A stretch of 64,000 nucleotides of DNA from Gloeocapsa sp. PCC 7428. GTDB taxonomy: Bacteria > Cyanobacteriota > Cyanobacteriia > Cyanobacteriales > Chroococcidiopsidaceae. Under the pieces are notes generated by a model. That model saw only the letters and a list, made by a program, of their open reading frames with translations, was not told where the DNA came from and ran no database searches. The translations under genes and the position numbers were made by a program. Position 1 is the stretch's first letter. Every line of letters starts with the position of its first letter. Where the stretch lies: the NCBI RefSeq assembly GCF_000317555.1, contig NC_019745.1:4402001-4466000 (forward strand), written 5' to 3'. Of this stretch, positions 53,441 to 62,752 are shown piece by piece.

Positions 53441-53801
53441 GATAGCTAAAGGTACACTCGTCTCCGGATTACAAGCTAATGACTGCGAGTAACGCGATAC
53501 TCGTCGAGGTGTAACATACGACTTCTGTCGAAAGAAGTATGTCTATGGATCTTGATATTAACCTTTCTACTCTTAACACTAGAACAGCAAAGTTACCAGT
53601 TTTTGATTGAGAAAATGAGTATTCATTGTTAACTGTGTACAGACAAATATTCAAATTGCTAAGCCACTAGGGAAAAAACGTGCGATTGAAACTAAGATGA
53701 ATGCATATGACACTGTGTATATTTCTACACAAATCTTAATAAAATTGTGCGCTAAAAATCTATCCATAAGTCATTTTTCTCTGACCTCCGATTCCTGACC
53801 T
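53441..53801. other. Leader region of the TonB-like gene with two hairpins
   Basis: About 360 bases between cobI and the TonB-like gene. Upstream of the minus-strand start are CGAGTA (53486-53491) with TACTCG (53498-53503), and a second stem, ACATA-CGA-CTTCT (53514-53526) with AGAAG-TATGT (53533-53542). The rest is AT-rich. The hairpins may lie in the 5' leader of the mRNA; no known riboswitch was recognised. Confidence 0.4.
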
Positions 53802-54536
53802 CTACTTTTGTTCTACGACGTTGCGCGATCGCCGAAGTTGCACGATGAGCAGCGAAAAATACGCTAACTTTAGTGTCGGATGCGATCGCAAGTCGGTATA
53901 AATTTTTTGCTGTGGTAAAGTTGCGTATTCGACAACCGCGCTATTTTCTAATAGATGACGCTGCTGCAATACTGCCCAAACCTTCTCATAAACAGAACTG
54001 ACTTTCATCAAGACAACAACATCTGCCCAATCTAGTACTGTTTCTAATTCCTTTACCGTGTAAAGTGCTGGTAAGACAGCCAGTCGCTCTTGTCGCAAAG
54101 TCAATGGTAATCCCAAGGCTGCTGTAGCTGCCATCGGCGAACAAACTCCAGGGATAACTTTAAAAATTGCGGTCGGTTGTAGTACTTGTAGTGTTTGCGC
54201 TAAGTATGTAAACGTGCTGTAAAAACTAACATCACCTTCACACGCGAAAGCTACATCTTTACCCTGATTGAGATATTGCCAAACTTGTTGGGCTGCGGTT
54301 TCCCATGCTGCGGTTAGTACCGCCATGTCTTGTACGTACGGAAAAGTTAGCGCTAATTGTACTTGTTGCGGACTCAACCATTGTGAAATAATTTGTTGTG
54401 CTAACCCTTGTTTCCCCTGAACTCCTGCGGGAAATGCTACAACTGGGGCTTGTTGCAAACAACGCCAACCTTTCAAGGTAATCAATTCAGGATCGCCTGG
54501 TCCTACACTAATGCCGTAAAGAGTGCCGATTGTCAT
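53802..54536 (-). CDS. cobI: Precorrin-2 C20-methyltransferase
   Basis: A 244-residue SAM-dependent tetrapyrrole methylase: 'MTIGTLYGISVGPGDPELITLKGWRCLQ' with the glycine-rich GPGDPELIT motif, 'VAFACEGDVSFYSTFTYLA' and 'IPGVCSPMAATAALGLPL'. This is the CobI/CbiL subfamily that methylates C20 of (cobalt-)precorrin-2 in cobalamin synthesis. Length is normal. No other cobalamin gene is in the window and no B12 riboswitch is seen in the 66 bases separating it from the divergent hydrolase gene. Confidence 0.9.
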   Translation of the reverse strand: MTIGTLYGISVGPGDPELITLKGWRCLQQAPVVAFPAGVQGKQGLAQQIISQWLSPQQVQLALTFPYVQDMAVLTAAWETAAQQVWQYLNQGKDVAFACEGDVSFYSTFTYLAQTLQVLQPTAIFKVIPGVCSPMAATAALGLPLTLRQERLAVLPALYTVKELETVLDWADVVVLMKVSSVYEKVWAVLQQRHLLENSAVVEYATLPQQKIYTDLRSHPTLKLAYFSLLIVQLRRSRNVVEQK

Positions 54537-54602
54537 TGAGGGGTCAGGGATCAGGGAATTGATATGAGTATACTGAAATTTGTGTGCTAGTCTTTAGTCT
54601 TA

Positions 54603-55298
54603 ATGCTGCCGATTGTTATTTTACCTGGATATCTTGAAGGTGCGATCGCTTACCGCGAACTCGAACAAGCTTTACAGCAACAAGGATTTCCTACGGTTAC
54701 TGTACCGCTGCGGCGTCGTGATTGGTTAGTGACTTTGGGTGGCAGACCAGTGACACCGATCTTGCAGCAGCTTGATCGCACTGTCAAGCAAGTCTTACAG
54801 CAATACAACGCTTCAAGAATTAATTTGATTGGACACTCGGCTGGCGGGTGGATTTCACGCATCTACTTGGGAGATAAGCCTTATATTGGTCGCGCCCAAA
54901 TCGAGTTAACAACGCCTTGGCAAGCACACCAATATGTTGCGACATTAATAACTTTAGGCACTCCGCATACAAGTTTAGAACGCTGGACGCGCTGGAGTCT
55001 CGATTTTGTCAATCACAACTATCCTGGGGCTTTTTACCCACACGTTCGTTATGTCTGTGTTGCAGGGAAAACTATCTTTGGGCAACGACGACGCGGTAGT
55101 TGGTTAGCTTACAGTAGTTATCAATTAACTTGCGGTCAAGGCAATTGTTGGGGCGACGGTATCACGCCGATCGTCGCTGCGCATCTCGATGGTGCAGAAA
55201 ACTTAATCATTGAAGGTGTCAATCACTCACCGCGATCGCCTGGTTTGTGGTACGGTTCGCCCTCTATACTACCGTTTTGGGTGACGTACTTAGCATAA
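54603..55298 (+). CDS. Alpha/beta hydrolase, lipase-like
   Basis: A 231-residue hydrolase: N-terminal 'PIVILPGYLEGAIAYRELEQAL', nucleophile elbow 'INLIGHSAGGWISRIYLGD' with Ser in GHSAG near residue 81, and a C-terminal 'IVAAHLDGAENLIIEGVNHSP' carrying a likely catalytic His with an Asp-rich region before it. Such short lipase-like proteins are conserved in cyanobacteria and plant plastids; the substrate is unknown. It is divergent from cobI and lies 104 bases before the cytochrome b6-like gene. Confidence 0.85.
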   Translation: MLPIVILPGYLEGAIAYRELEQALQQQGFPTVTVPLRRRDWLVTLGGRPVTPILQQLDRTVKQVLQQYNASRINLIGHSAGGWISRIYLGDKPYIGRAQIELTTPWQAHQYVATLITLGTPHTSLERWTRWSLDFVNHNYPGAFYPHVRYVCVAGKTIFGQRRRGSWLAYSSYQLTCGQGNCWGDGITPIVAAHLDGAENLIIEGVNHSPRSPGLWYGSPSILPFWVTYLA

Positions 55299-55402
55299 GC
55301 ACAATTAATCAAAATCTGCTTTGCAAAAGAGCTTCTTTATTAAAAATCGCGTTAAGATCTTAATAAAAGTACACACTTTGTAAGCGCAGGGAAATATTAG
55401 TT

Positions 55403-56077
55403 ATGAAATCGTATGAATTCGTCCTGCGGAGACTCGCGACAATTCTATCGGTAGCAATTATTTCATTAAGCGTCATGGCAGCAGTGACAGGAATTTTGCT
55501 GTCTTTCTACTACGAACCCGTCGCCGGTAGAGCCTATCAGTCATTAAACTGGATTGACACTGAAATTCCAAATGGCTTGTTAATTCATAGTATTCATGAC
55601 ATTGCGGGTAATGCCTTAATCGTCACCGCCTTAATTCAGATTGTTGTTATGTTTTTAGGCAGACAGTTTCGTTCGAGTTGGCTGACTGCTTGGATTAGTG
55701 GTATTTTGCTAACTCTAACTGGAATTGGTTTAAGTTGGACAGCAATTATCCTCGACTGGAGTCAAGTTGGCTACTGGCGTTTTCGCATCGAGTTAAGCAC
55801 GATTGAAGCAATTCCGTTAATTGGTGGTACGTTACGCAATATTCTGACAGGTGGCGGAGCCGTCAATACAACAACAGTTGCGCACCTTTACACAATACAC
55901 AGCTATCTTCTCTCTGTAGGTGCGATCGCGCTTGCTATCGTTCACTTGTGGGGTTTACTACAGCAAGAAAAAGAAATGAAAGGCGCTGTGGCAGAAACTT
56001 CACTGATGACAAGCGAAGTAAAAACAGAAGAAACCAAACGGTTACACTCACAAAAAACCACATTTTCGCAAATTTGA
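55403..56077 (+). CDS. Cytochrome b6-like protein lacking one haem ligand
   Basis: A 224-residue four-helix protein that aligns along its length with cytochrome b6: 'ISLSVMAAVTGILLSFYYEPVAGRAYQSL', 'WSQVGYWRFRIELSTIEAIPLIGGTLRNILTGG' and 'HLYTIHSYLLSVGAIALAIVHLWG'. In helix 2, His65 matches b6 His86, but the residue 14 further on, His100 in b6, is Gln79. In helix 4, His166 and His181 match His187 and His202. The high-potential haem site thus lacks a ligand, unless Gln79 or His161 substitutes. A tail of about 35 polar residues follows. It is not the true petB, since no petD follows. Confidence 0.78.
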   Translation: MKSYEFVLRRLATILSVAIISLSVMAAVTGILLSFYYEPVAGRAYQSLNWIDTEIPNGLLIHSIHDIAGNALIVTALIQIVVMFLGRQFRSSWLTAWISGILLTLTGIGLSWTAIILDWSQVGYWRFRIELSTIEAIPLIGGTLRNILTGGGAVNTTTVAHLYTIHSYLLSVGAIALAIVHLWGLLQQEKEMKGAVAETSLMTSEVKTEETKRLHSQKTTFSQI

Positions 56078-56240
56078 TCGTGATATCATCTCCAGCTAAA
56101 TAACCAGAATATCGGCATCGTTTCGCTGTTAATGGTTAGTTAATAGTCACCCTTCACCTTTACTGACCATTTTTGTTATCACCAATCAACTGGATTTGAT
56201 ATGATTTAAAGCGATTAGTCAAAGGCTAGTCGCTTTTGTT

Positions 56241-58130
56241 TTACAGCGGTGGAATGGGGACTTCTTCAACTTTAGAAAGCTTTTCTACATTCAAACGCGT
56301 TGCATTGCGATCGCCCGACAAACGTTTTAAGAGATTTGGTCGGGGGTCGTGCAAGATGTAGATAATGCGATCGCTTGGTTGCCACTCTTCTGTCGCTGGT
56401 GCAATCAAAAACTGATCTTCGCGTTCGAGAAACAACGGAACAATCTCTTCAGTACGCATCAAAGCTTGTAAATGAGCTTGTTGAAAAGAAAACTCGCGCT
56501 CGGTTAAAGTTGTTGTGCCTAACTTAACTCTGCCATCTTTGAGGTATTCATTCCAAGTTTTCAGCGGCAAGTCGGCAATAAAAGCTTGCTGCACCTTTGC
56601 TTTACCCGTAGTATTATTCGCTTCAGGGGTGCGGGGAAAAACTGCCAAAACGCGTGGAGGGCTAAACTCTTCAGCAGCCCGCTGTGCTAGAACAAAATTA
56701 ACTTCACCGTTATTCGTCATTGCCAAAAAAGTTCCTACCGAGTCAAGTTCGGCTTCTTCTAACACGCCTTTATCTAAAGCACTACGCACTATCACGCGAA
56801 TATTTTCGGCTTCTGCTTGTTGCGCTGCCACAGGGTCAGTATCAATCATCACTACAGGCTCGCCACGTTCTTGAAACAAACGCGCAATTAAAACACTTAA
56901 CGGGTTACAACCTACAATAACCGCTCCTGTTGCCTCTGTAGAAGTAATCTGTAACCAACTCGCAACCCAACCCGCAGTCAAGCCTTGACAAACGACAGTT
57001 AAAATAATTGTTAAGAAAACGAGTGCTTTAATCGAATCTCCACCATTGATACCGCGCTCAGTCAAGAAGATAGAAAATAAAGAAGCAACTGACGCCGAAA
57101 CAATCCCTCGCGGTGCAATCCAACATAAAAAAAGCTTTTGTCGCCAATTGAGATCGCTATTCCACGTACATACCCCCACATTCAGTGGACGGATGACAAA
57201 CATTAATGTCAGAACAGTGAATAAGCTGCCCCACCCCAAAGCTAAAATACTCGCTAGCGATAAATCTGCTGAGAGCAGAATGAACAGCACCGACACGCCT
57301 AAAATTGTGAGTTGTCCTTTAAATCGCCGTAATAACCTTTCTTCTGGCACAGATGAAGCGCGTAGCACAATACCTGCAACAACGGTTGCCATCAATCCTG
57401 ATTCGCTACGAACCAGTTGGGCTAAGGCAAATAACGCCCACACTCCTGCTAAAACAACTAAATTTTTGAGTTCGTCGGATAAAAAATTGGCACGCTTGAA
57501 CATTAAGCCGAATAACAAGCCACCGATCGCGCCAATACCTCCACCAATACCGAGACGGATAATTAAGCCACTGATTGCACGAATTGGATCGGTTTCGCCA
57601 TTAAGAATCGTATCGAGAATCACAACCGCGAGGATCGCCCCTACAGGATCGATTAAAACCCCTTCTCCCTCCAACAATGTCGCCACTTGACGATCGACTT
57701 TGACAAGTTTGAGAAGAGGGCTAATAACTGTAGGTCCAGTAACAACCACCAAGGAAGCATAGAGAAAAGCAATTGTCCACGGGAATTCACTTAACCAATG
57801 CGCCGCCATTCCTGCGCCGATCAGCGTAATTGCAGTACCAATTGTTACCAAATTCCGTAAACTGCCAGAAACCTTGCCTAATTCGCGCAGTTCTAGGTTA
57901 AATCCACCCTCAAACAGAATAACAGCAGTTGCCAGCGCGACAATGACTTCTAAGCCAGAACCCAATGAATGGGGATGAAGTAGCCCGATGCCATCAGCAC
58001 CCAACAAAATACCAAATAGCAGCAAAAACACGATACTTGGTACTTTGAGGTATTCTGCCACTACCTGAGCACCAATGCCAGCAGCGACAGCAATAACCAT
58101 TTGCAAGGTAAGTTCAAACGATGCTTCCAT
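56241..58130 (-). CDS. CPA1-type Na+/H+ antiporter with TrkA-type domain
   Basis: A 629-residue protein. Residues 1-400 are a CPA1/NhaP-like exchanger with about twelve helices, 'LLLFGILLGADGIGLLHP', 'ILFEGGFNLELRELGKV', 'VTGPTVISPLLKLVKVDRQVATLLEGEGVLIDPVGAILAVVI' with the Asp pair region. Residues about 405-520 are a TrkA-N Rossmann domain ('GAVIVGCNPLSVLIARLFQERGEPVVMIDTD') and the rest is a RCK/TrkA-C-like end. NAD(H)-linked gating is known for such tails. It is the only gene in its transcript. It differs from the Usp-tailed CPA2 antiporter at 6708. Confidence 0.9.
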   Translation of the reverse strand: MEASFELTLQMVIAVAAGIGAQVVAEYLKVPSIVFLLLFGILLGADGIGLLHPHSLGSGLEVIVALATAVILFEGGFNLELRELGKVSGSLRNLVTIGTAITLIGAGMAAHWLSEFPWTIAFLYASLVVVTGPTVISPLLKLVKVDRQVATLLEGEGVLIDPVGAILAVVILDTILNGETDPIRAISGLIIRLGIGGGIGAIGGLLFGLMFKRANFLSDELKNLVVLAGVWALFALAQLVRSESGLMATVVAGIVLRASSVPEERLLRRFKGQLTILGVSVLFILLSADLSLASILALGWGSLFTVLTLMFVIRPLNVGVCTWNSDLNWRQKLFLCWIAPRGIVSASVASLFSIFLTERGINGGDSIKALVFLTIILTVVCQGLTAGWVASWLQITSTEATGAVIVGCNPLSVLIARLFQERGEPVVMIDTDPVAAQQAEAENIRVIVRSALDKGVLEEAELDSVGTFLAMTNNGEVNFVLAQRAAEEFSPPRVLAVFPRTPEANNTTGKAKVQQAFIADLPLKTWNEYLKDGRVKLGTTTLTEREFSFQQAHLQALMRTEEIVPLFLEREDQFLIAPATEEWQPSDRIIYILHDPRPNLLKRLSGDRNATRLNVEKLSKVEEVPIPPL

Positions 58131-58608
58131 AGGGGACTTGCAAAGTCTCTGTCATAACCTTTCGTTAAGGATAGTCGATATTCGCGCTGCTCGGTGTAAC
58201 ACTACACGATCCCTCTGTTGTGAAGTTTTGATTTATTACGGTTAATTGTATTTTAGAATACACATTCTCCCATATTGTTTAGAGAATAAAGCAAAATAAA
58301 TTTTTTGTTGATTAAGTTAACTAATGGTTGTCCGCGTCGAAAAAGCGATCACGGAATTATAAAATACTCGTAATATTACGTATTTTTCAAAAGCAAAAAG
58401 TAGTTTTTTTACCCGAAACTACTTATAAATTTAATCGCAAGTATCGGATAGAGTTGAAGCGAAAAGAAAGCTTATGCTGTGGTCATACTGACAGCAAAGA
58501 AATAGATCTCCTGGATAAATCCTGCGAATAAGCCCTTTAAATCCACGCCAGTTCGACTTCAGTTTCCCGCAATTCTGGAGGCAAAAGAACATTCACAGAG
58601 GAAATCTA
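58131..58608. other. Intergenic region
   Basis: About 480 AT-rich bases between divergent genes. A plus-strand frame of 67 codons (58328-58531) is very basic and lacks a ribosome binding site, so it is not called. A GAGG immediately before 58609 belongs to the following EamA gene. Nothing else recognised. Confidence 0.35.
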
Positions 58609-59516
58609 ATGACTACAGTGACAAAACCAAATATGAATGCGAGAGAATGGCTGCTCCTCGTTTTACTTTCTATTTTATGGGGTAGTTCCTTTTTTTCATC
58701 AAAATTGTTCTTCAGGAGTTACAACCACTGTTGGTAGTTTTTACTCGTGTCAGCTTCGCGGCGATCGCATTAACGGCTTTTGTTTATATTAGTGGACAAC
58801 GAATGCCAACTTCGCCGCAAATTTGGGGTGCATTTTTGGTGATGGGTGTTCTCAATAACCTGATTCCATTTAGTCTCATTGTCTGGGGACAGACCTATAT
58901 CAACAGCAGTTTAGCAGCCATCCTCAATGCTACAACTCCAGTATTTACTGTAGTATTAGCGCATTTTATGCACGATCAACGTTTAACATTAAATCGCTGC
59001 GTGGGGGTTCTCCTTGGGCTGTGTGGTGCGATCGTGTTAATTGGTTCAGAAGTATTACGAGAGTTCAATCCCCAAAGTTTAGGACAAATTGCGATCCTTG
59101 GTGCTGCTATGTCCTATAGCCTTGCTGGAATTTATGGACGACGATTTAGAAACTTATCGCCTGTCGTCACCGCCGCCGGAATGCTGATTAGTACAACGAT
59201 AATGATGTTACCATTGGCACTTCTTTGGGAGTGGTCTTTCAAACTTAGTATTGCTACTTGGAGTGCTTTGTTAGGATTAGCGTTACTGAGTACCGCGATC
59301 GCATATCTAATTTATTTTTATCTCTTAGCTGCTGTCGGTGCAACAAATCTTTTGCTCGTCACCTTCTTAATTCCCATAAGTGCGCTGTTACTTGGAGTAT
59401 TTATCTTAAACGAACAGCTAACGTGGAATGCGATCGCAGGTATGGCATTGATTTTTGTCGGGCTTGTAGCAATTGATGGCAGACTCATAACAAAAATAAG
59501 CAAGAGTAAATCGTGA
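58609..59516 (+). pseudogene. EamA/DMT-family transporter gene, frameshifted
   Basis: The start codon at 58609 has GAGGA six bases before it. The first frame reads 'MTTVTKPNMNAREWLLLVLL' then 'SILWGSSFF' and, after the T7 run at 58690-58696, slips to nonsense with a stop soon after. With one extra T the sequence continues 'FIKIVLQELQPLLVVFTRV' in the frame 58731-59516. The whole would be about 302 residues, normal for a ten-helix EamA drug/metabolite exporter. Its second half is undamaged, with conserved 'LNATTPVFTVVLAH', 'AILGAAMSYSLAGIYGRRF' and 'FLIPISALLLGVFILNEQLT'. Either pseudogene, sequence error, or slippage. It overlaps the GNAT gene by four bases. Confidence 0.75.
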
Positions 59517-60001
59517 ATCAGTTCAACGTCATTCAAGCCAATTCTACTCATATTGAAGTCATCGCACCTTTGTTTAATAGCTACCGTCAGTTCTATGGAC
59601 AAACAGCCGACTTAATCCAGGTACGTGATTTTTTATACGACCGATTTATTAAAGAAGATTCTGTGATTCTCATCGCTGTTATTCAACACAACACGTTTGA
59701 TTGTTTAGGTTTTACCCAACTGTATCCTTCGTTTTCATCTGTCGCGATGCAACGCATTTGGATACTCAACGATCTGTTTGTGCTACCAGAATTTAGAAAT
59801 CAAGGCATAGGTACAGCACTACTATATGCGGCGAAAGGCTTTGCTATACACACCAAGGCAAAACGACTGACACTTGCAACCGCCATCGACAACTACGCAG
59901 CACAAAAATTATATGAAAAAGCAGGATACACAAAAGACGAGACATTTTATCACTATCAATTAGATGTCTCAATTTCAAGGAGTAATGAGTTTAATTCGTA
60001 G
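59513..60001 (+). CDS. GNAT-family N-acetyltransferase
   Basis: A 162-residue acetyl-CoA-binding protein with the motif-A pattern in 'LNDLFVLPEFRNQGIGTALLYAAKGFA' (the R/Q-x2-G-x-G/A signature) and a C-terminal 'AIDNYAAQKLYEKAGYTKDE'. It starts with GTG overlapping the TGA of the EamA frame (GTGA), and ada begins seven bases after its stop. The operon EamA-GNAT-Ada suggests an export and modification of a toxic metabolite or antibiotic, coupled to alkylation repair. The substrate is unknown. Confidence 0.88.
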   Translation: MNQFNVIQANSTHIEVIAPLFNSYRQFYGQTADLIQVRDFLYDRFIKEDSVILIAVIQHNTFDCLGFTQLYPSFSSVAMQRIWILNDLFVLPEFRNQGIGTALLYAAKGFAIHTKAKRLTLATAIDNYAAQKLYEKAGYTKDETFYHYQLDVSISRSNEFNS

Positions 60002-60007
60002 TCAATC

Positions 60008-61060
60008 ATGATGAAATTAGCATTAGATTCTTTAGAAGAAATCTGGCAAGCAATTTTAAGTCGAGACTCGCAGTTTGATGGTAAAATTTTTTACGGCGTA
60101 CACTCGACAAAAATTTATTGTCGCCCTAGCTGCCCTAGTCGTAAACCAAAGCGCAACCAAGTAACATTTTTTCAATCAGTGCAAGCCGCCGAAGCACAGG
60201 GGTTTCGTTCTTGTAAGCGATGTCAACCACAAAAAGTCCTCTCACCCAAGGTCGATACAGTTCTCGCAGCCTGTCGTTATATTGACGCACAAAGCGATCG
60301 CATCCCCACACTCGCAGAACTGAGTACTCAAGTCGCAATGAGTCCTACTCACTTTTCACGAGTATTTAAGCAAATTATTGGTGTCACTTTCTTTGAATAC
60401 GCAAACGCCCAACGCATACAACGATTAAAACAACATCTCCATCAAGGTACAGAAATTACTGATGCACTTTACGCAGTCGGCTATGGTTCAAGTAGTCGCC
60501 TTTATGAAAAAGCACCCGAACAACTCGGAATGACTCCTGCTACATATAAGCGACACGGGAGAGGTGAAGAAATTCGCTATACAAGCGCAAACTCGCCGTT
60601 GGGTTATCTAACAATTGCAGCGACGACATGCGGAATATGCAGTGTAAAACTAGGAGACGATCTCACAAAACTAGAAAACGAACTTCATAATGAATTTCGC
60701 TACGCATCGCTCCATCGTGCTGATGATGAACTGCAAGAATGGATTCAGACTTTAATAGAATATCTCAGTGGTAAATTGCCTTTACCAGAACTTCCCTACG
60801 ATGTTAAAGCTACGGCATTTCAACTGCAAGTTTGGCAGGCGCTGAAGCAAATTCCCCTCGGTACAACGGTGAGTTACAGTGATGTTGCTTGCGCAATTGG
60901 GCATCCTACCGCAGTTCGTGCTGTAGCGCGTGCTTGTGCTACAAACCCTGTTGCTCTCATTATTCCGTGTCATCGCGTATTACCTAAAACGGGTGGATTG
61001 GGAGGGTATCGCTGGGGCGTGTCTCGTAAACAAGCACTATTAGAAATGGAACAACAATAG
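60008..61060 (+). CDS. ada: Ada regulatory protein and O6-methylguanine-DNA methyltransferase
   Basis: A 350-residue protein of normal Ada length. Residues 1-80 hold the zinc and methyl-phosphotriester-accepting domain with Cys38, Cys42, Cys69 and Cys72 in 'IYCRPSCPS' and 'RSCKRCQP', the same spacing as E. coli. An AraC-type helix-turn-helix follows ('PTLAELSTQVAMSPTHFSRVFKQIIGVTFFEYANAQRI', about 95-135). The C-terminal methyltransferase has the PCHR motif with Cys321. Ada repairs DNA methylation and, when methylated on Cys38, activates its own operon. All key residues are present. Confidence 0.95.
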   Translation: MMKLALDSLEEIWQAILSRDSQFDGKIFYGVHSTKIYCRPSCPSRKPKRNQVTFFQSVQAAEAQGFRSCKRCQPQKVLSPKVDTVLAACRYIDAQSDRIPTLAELSTQVAMSPTHFSRVFKQIIGVTFFEYANAQRIQRLKQHLHQGTEITDALYAVGYGSSSRLYEKAPEQLGMTPATYKRHGRGEEIRYTSANSPLGYLTIAATTCGICSVKLGDDLTKLENELHNEFRYASLHRADDELQEWIQTLIEYLSGKLPLPELPYDVKATAFQLQVWQALKQIPLGTTVSYSDVACAIGHPTAVRAVARACATNPVALIIPCHRVLPKTGGLGGYRWGVSRKQALLEMEQQ

Positions 61061-61166
61061 ACTTTCTGCATGAATCACAGGCTATCTAAGTAATGTACCT
61101 TCGTACACTCAAAACTTGCCTTTTATGCCGCGCTGTAGCATACCTCTCCAAGTTGTTGTATAACAC

Positions 61167-61619
61167 CTATTTAGGTTCCCAGTAATCATTGAGGTCTGGA
61201 TTGCTGTCGTAATGTTCCATTGCTGTTTTTACATCTGCAATGTGTTGATATGCCCACTCACCCAACACTGCTAATGGCTCAACTAGTGAAGTTCCTAGGG
61301 GAGTGAGTGAATATTCGACTCTTGGAGGAACACTTGGGTACACCTCCCTCTCAATTAACCCGTACCGCTCTAGATTCCGCAGGTTTTGAATCAGCATTTT
61401 AGGCGATACACCGACAACTTGTTGCTTGAGTTCGCTATACCGCTTTTTGCCTTGAGTGAGAGCATACATGATTAAAATCGTCCATTTATTGGCGATAAGT
61501 TCAAGAACTTGATGCCCAGCACAGCTTGTATCAAACAGATTCATCTTAGCAATCCGCTCAAGTGCTGGCTGAGGCAAGTAGGTTAGTTGAGAGCCATTGA
61601 AATCATGATGTAGAGCCAT
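61167..61619 (-). CDS. HxlR-family transcriptional regulator
   Basis: A 150-residue winged-helix regulator: 'DTSCAGHQVLELIANKWTILIMYALTQGKKRYSELKQQVVGVSPKMLIQNLRNLERYGLIEREVYPSVPPRVEYSLTPLGTSL' is the complete HxlR domain, with the N-terminal cysteine (Cys in TSCAG) that senses electrophiles or redox in several members. A GTG two codons earlier (61625) is an alternative start. It is divergent from the quinone oxidoreductase gene, the usual layout of an HxlR regulator and its target, so it probably represses that gene. Confidence 0.9.
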   Translation of the reverse strand: MALHHDFNGSQLTYLPQPALERIAKMNLFDTSCAGHQVLELIANKWTILIMYALTQGKKRYSELKQQVVGVSPKMLIQNLRNLERYGLIEREVYPSVPPRVEYSLTPLGTSLVEPLAVLGEWAYQHIADVKTAMEHYDSNPDLNDYWEPK

Positions 61620-61720
61620 GTTCACTAAAAAGTAACTATTGCACTTTGCTGTAAATCCTTACAGGCAGCAGTACTGCGATCGTACTTTATGAATGTCAGT
61701 TTTTACAGGAGAGCAAAATC

Positions 61721-62752
61721 ATGAAAGCTCTAGTAATTGAGCAATTTGGCAATCCCAGCGTGTTCAAGGAAATCGATTTAACGACTCCAGACGTTCTTCC
61801 CCAGCACGTCCTGATCCAAGTAGCGGCAACAAGCATCAATCCGGTTGACTATAAAATTCGACAAGGAGTTGTAGCAGATATTGCCCCTGGTTTCCCAGCC
61901 ATTTTGCATGGAGATGTAGCAGGAACGATCGCAGCCGTCGGATCAGATGTCGATCAGTTTAACGTCGGAGATGAAGTGTACGCTTGTGCGGGTGGCGTAA
62001 AAAGAACGGGTGGTGCATTAGCTGAGTATATGCTGGCTGATGCTTGCCTGGTTGCTCATAAACCAAAGTCACTCACAATGGCAGAAGCAGCAGCACTTCC
62101 TCTAGTATCAATTACAGCCTGGGAAGGGCTGGTGGATCGCGCCAAAGTTCAGCCAGGACAAAAGGTTTTGGTGTATGGAGCAACTGGAGGAGTAGGACAC
62201 ATTGGAGTTCAACTAGCAAAGTGGGCAGGAGCAACCGTTTATGCGTTAGTTTCTAATGATCGCAAGGCAGCGATCGCCCACCGTTTAGGAGCAGACATCA
62301 CCATCAACTACCGCCAACAACTTGTCGAGGAATTTGTTGCAGAATATACAGATGGACAGGGTTTTGATGTTGTGTTTGATACCGTTGGTAATGACAATCT
62401 TCAGAATGCTTTCAAAGCGGCAAAACTCAACGGAACCGTCGTGTCAATTGTTTCTCTATCTCAGCAAGACTTGACCTTACTCCATGCAAAAGGGCTAACT
62501 CTACATCTAGTTTTCATGTTAATTCCCATGCTGTTCGGTGTAGGTCGCGCTCATCATGGAGAGATTCTCTCGAAACTGGCTCAAATAGTAGATGAAGGTA
62601 AGATACGCCCTCTACTAGATTCTAAGACCTTCAGCATGGCTGACATTGCTTCTGCCCATCAATATGCTGAGTCAGGTCAAGCAGTTGGGAAGGTTGTGCT
62701 AACACAATCATTCAATTTTTCAGTAGCGCGTTCACATTACAAACTTTACTGA
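61721..62752 (+). CDS. Zinc-free MDR quinone oxidoreductase-like protein
   Basis: A 343-residue medium-chain dehydrogenase: 'VAATSINPVDYKIRQGVV', 'FPAILHGDVAGTIAAVGSDVDQFNVGDEVYACAGG', NADPH site 'KVLVYGATGGVGHIGVQLAKWAGATVYAL' and 'QGFDVVFDTVGNDNLQNAFKA'. It lacks the zinc-ligand pattern of alcohol dehydrogenases, as in NADPH:quinone oxidoreductases. CAGGAGAGC upstream gives a good ribosome binding site. It is divergent from the HxlR regulator and probably induced by reactive carbonyls or quinones. Confidence 0.9.
   Translation: MKALVIEQFGNPSVFKEIDLTTPDVLPQHVLIQVAATSINPVDYKIRQGVVADIAPGFPAILHGDVAGTIAAVGSDVDQFNVGDEVYACAGGVKRTGGALAEYMLADACLVAHKPKSLTMAEAAALPLVSITAWEGLVDRAKVQPGQKVLVYGATGGVGHIGVQLAKWAGATVYALVSNDRKAAIAHRLGADITINYRQQLVEEFVAEYTDGQGFDVVFDTVGNDNLQNAFKAAKLNGTVVSIVSLSQQDLTLLHAKGLTLHLVFMLIPMLFGVGRAHHGEILSKLAQIVDEGKIRPLLDSKTFSMADIASAHQYAESGQAVGKVVLTQSFNFSVARSHYKLY

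Noticed and set aside
54537-54602. Cobalamin riboswitch upstream of cobI
   Set aside because: Only 66 bases separate cobI from the divergent gene, far less than a B12 riboswitch needs, and no B12-box was seen.
58328-58531. 67-codon basic frame upstream of the EamA gene
   Set aside because: No ribosome binding site, extreme Lys/Arg content typical of AT-rich noise, no recognisable motif.
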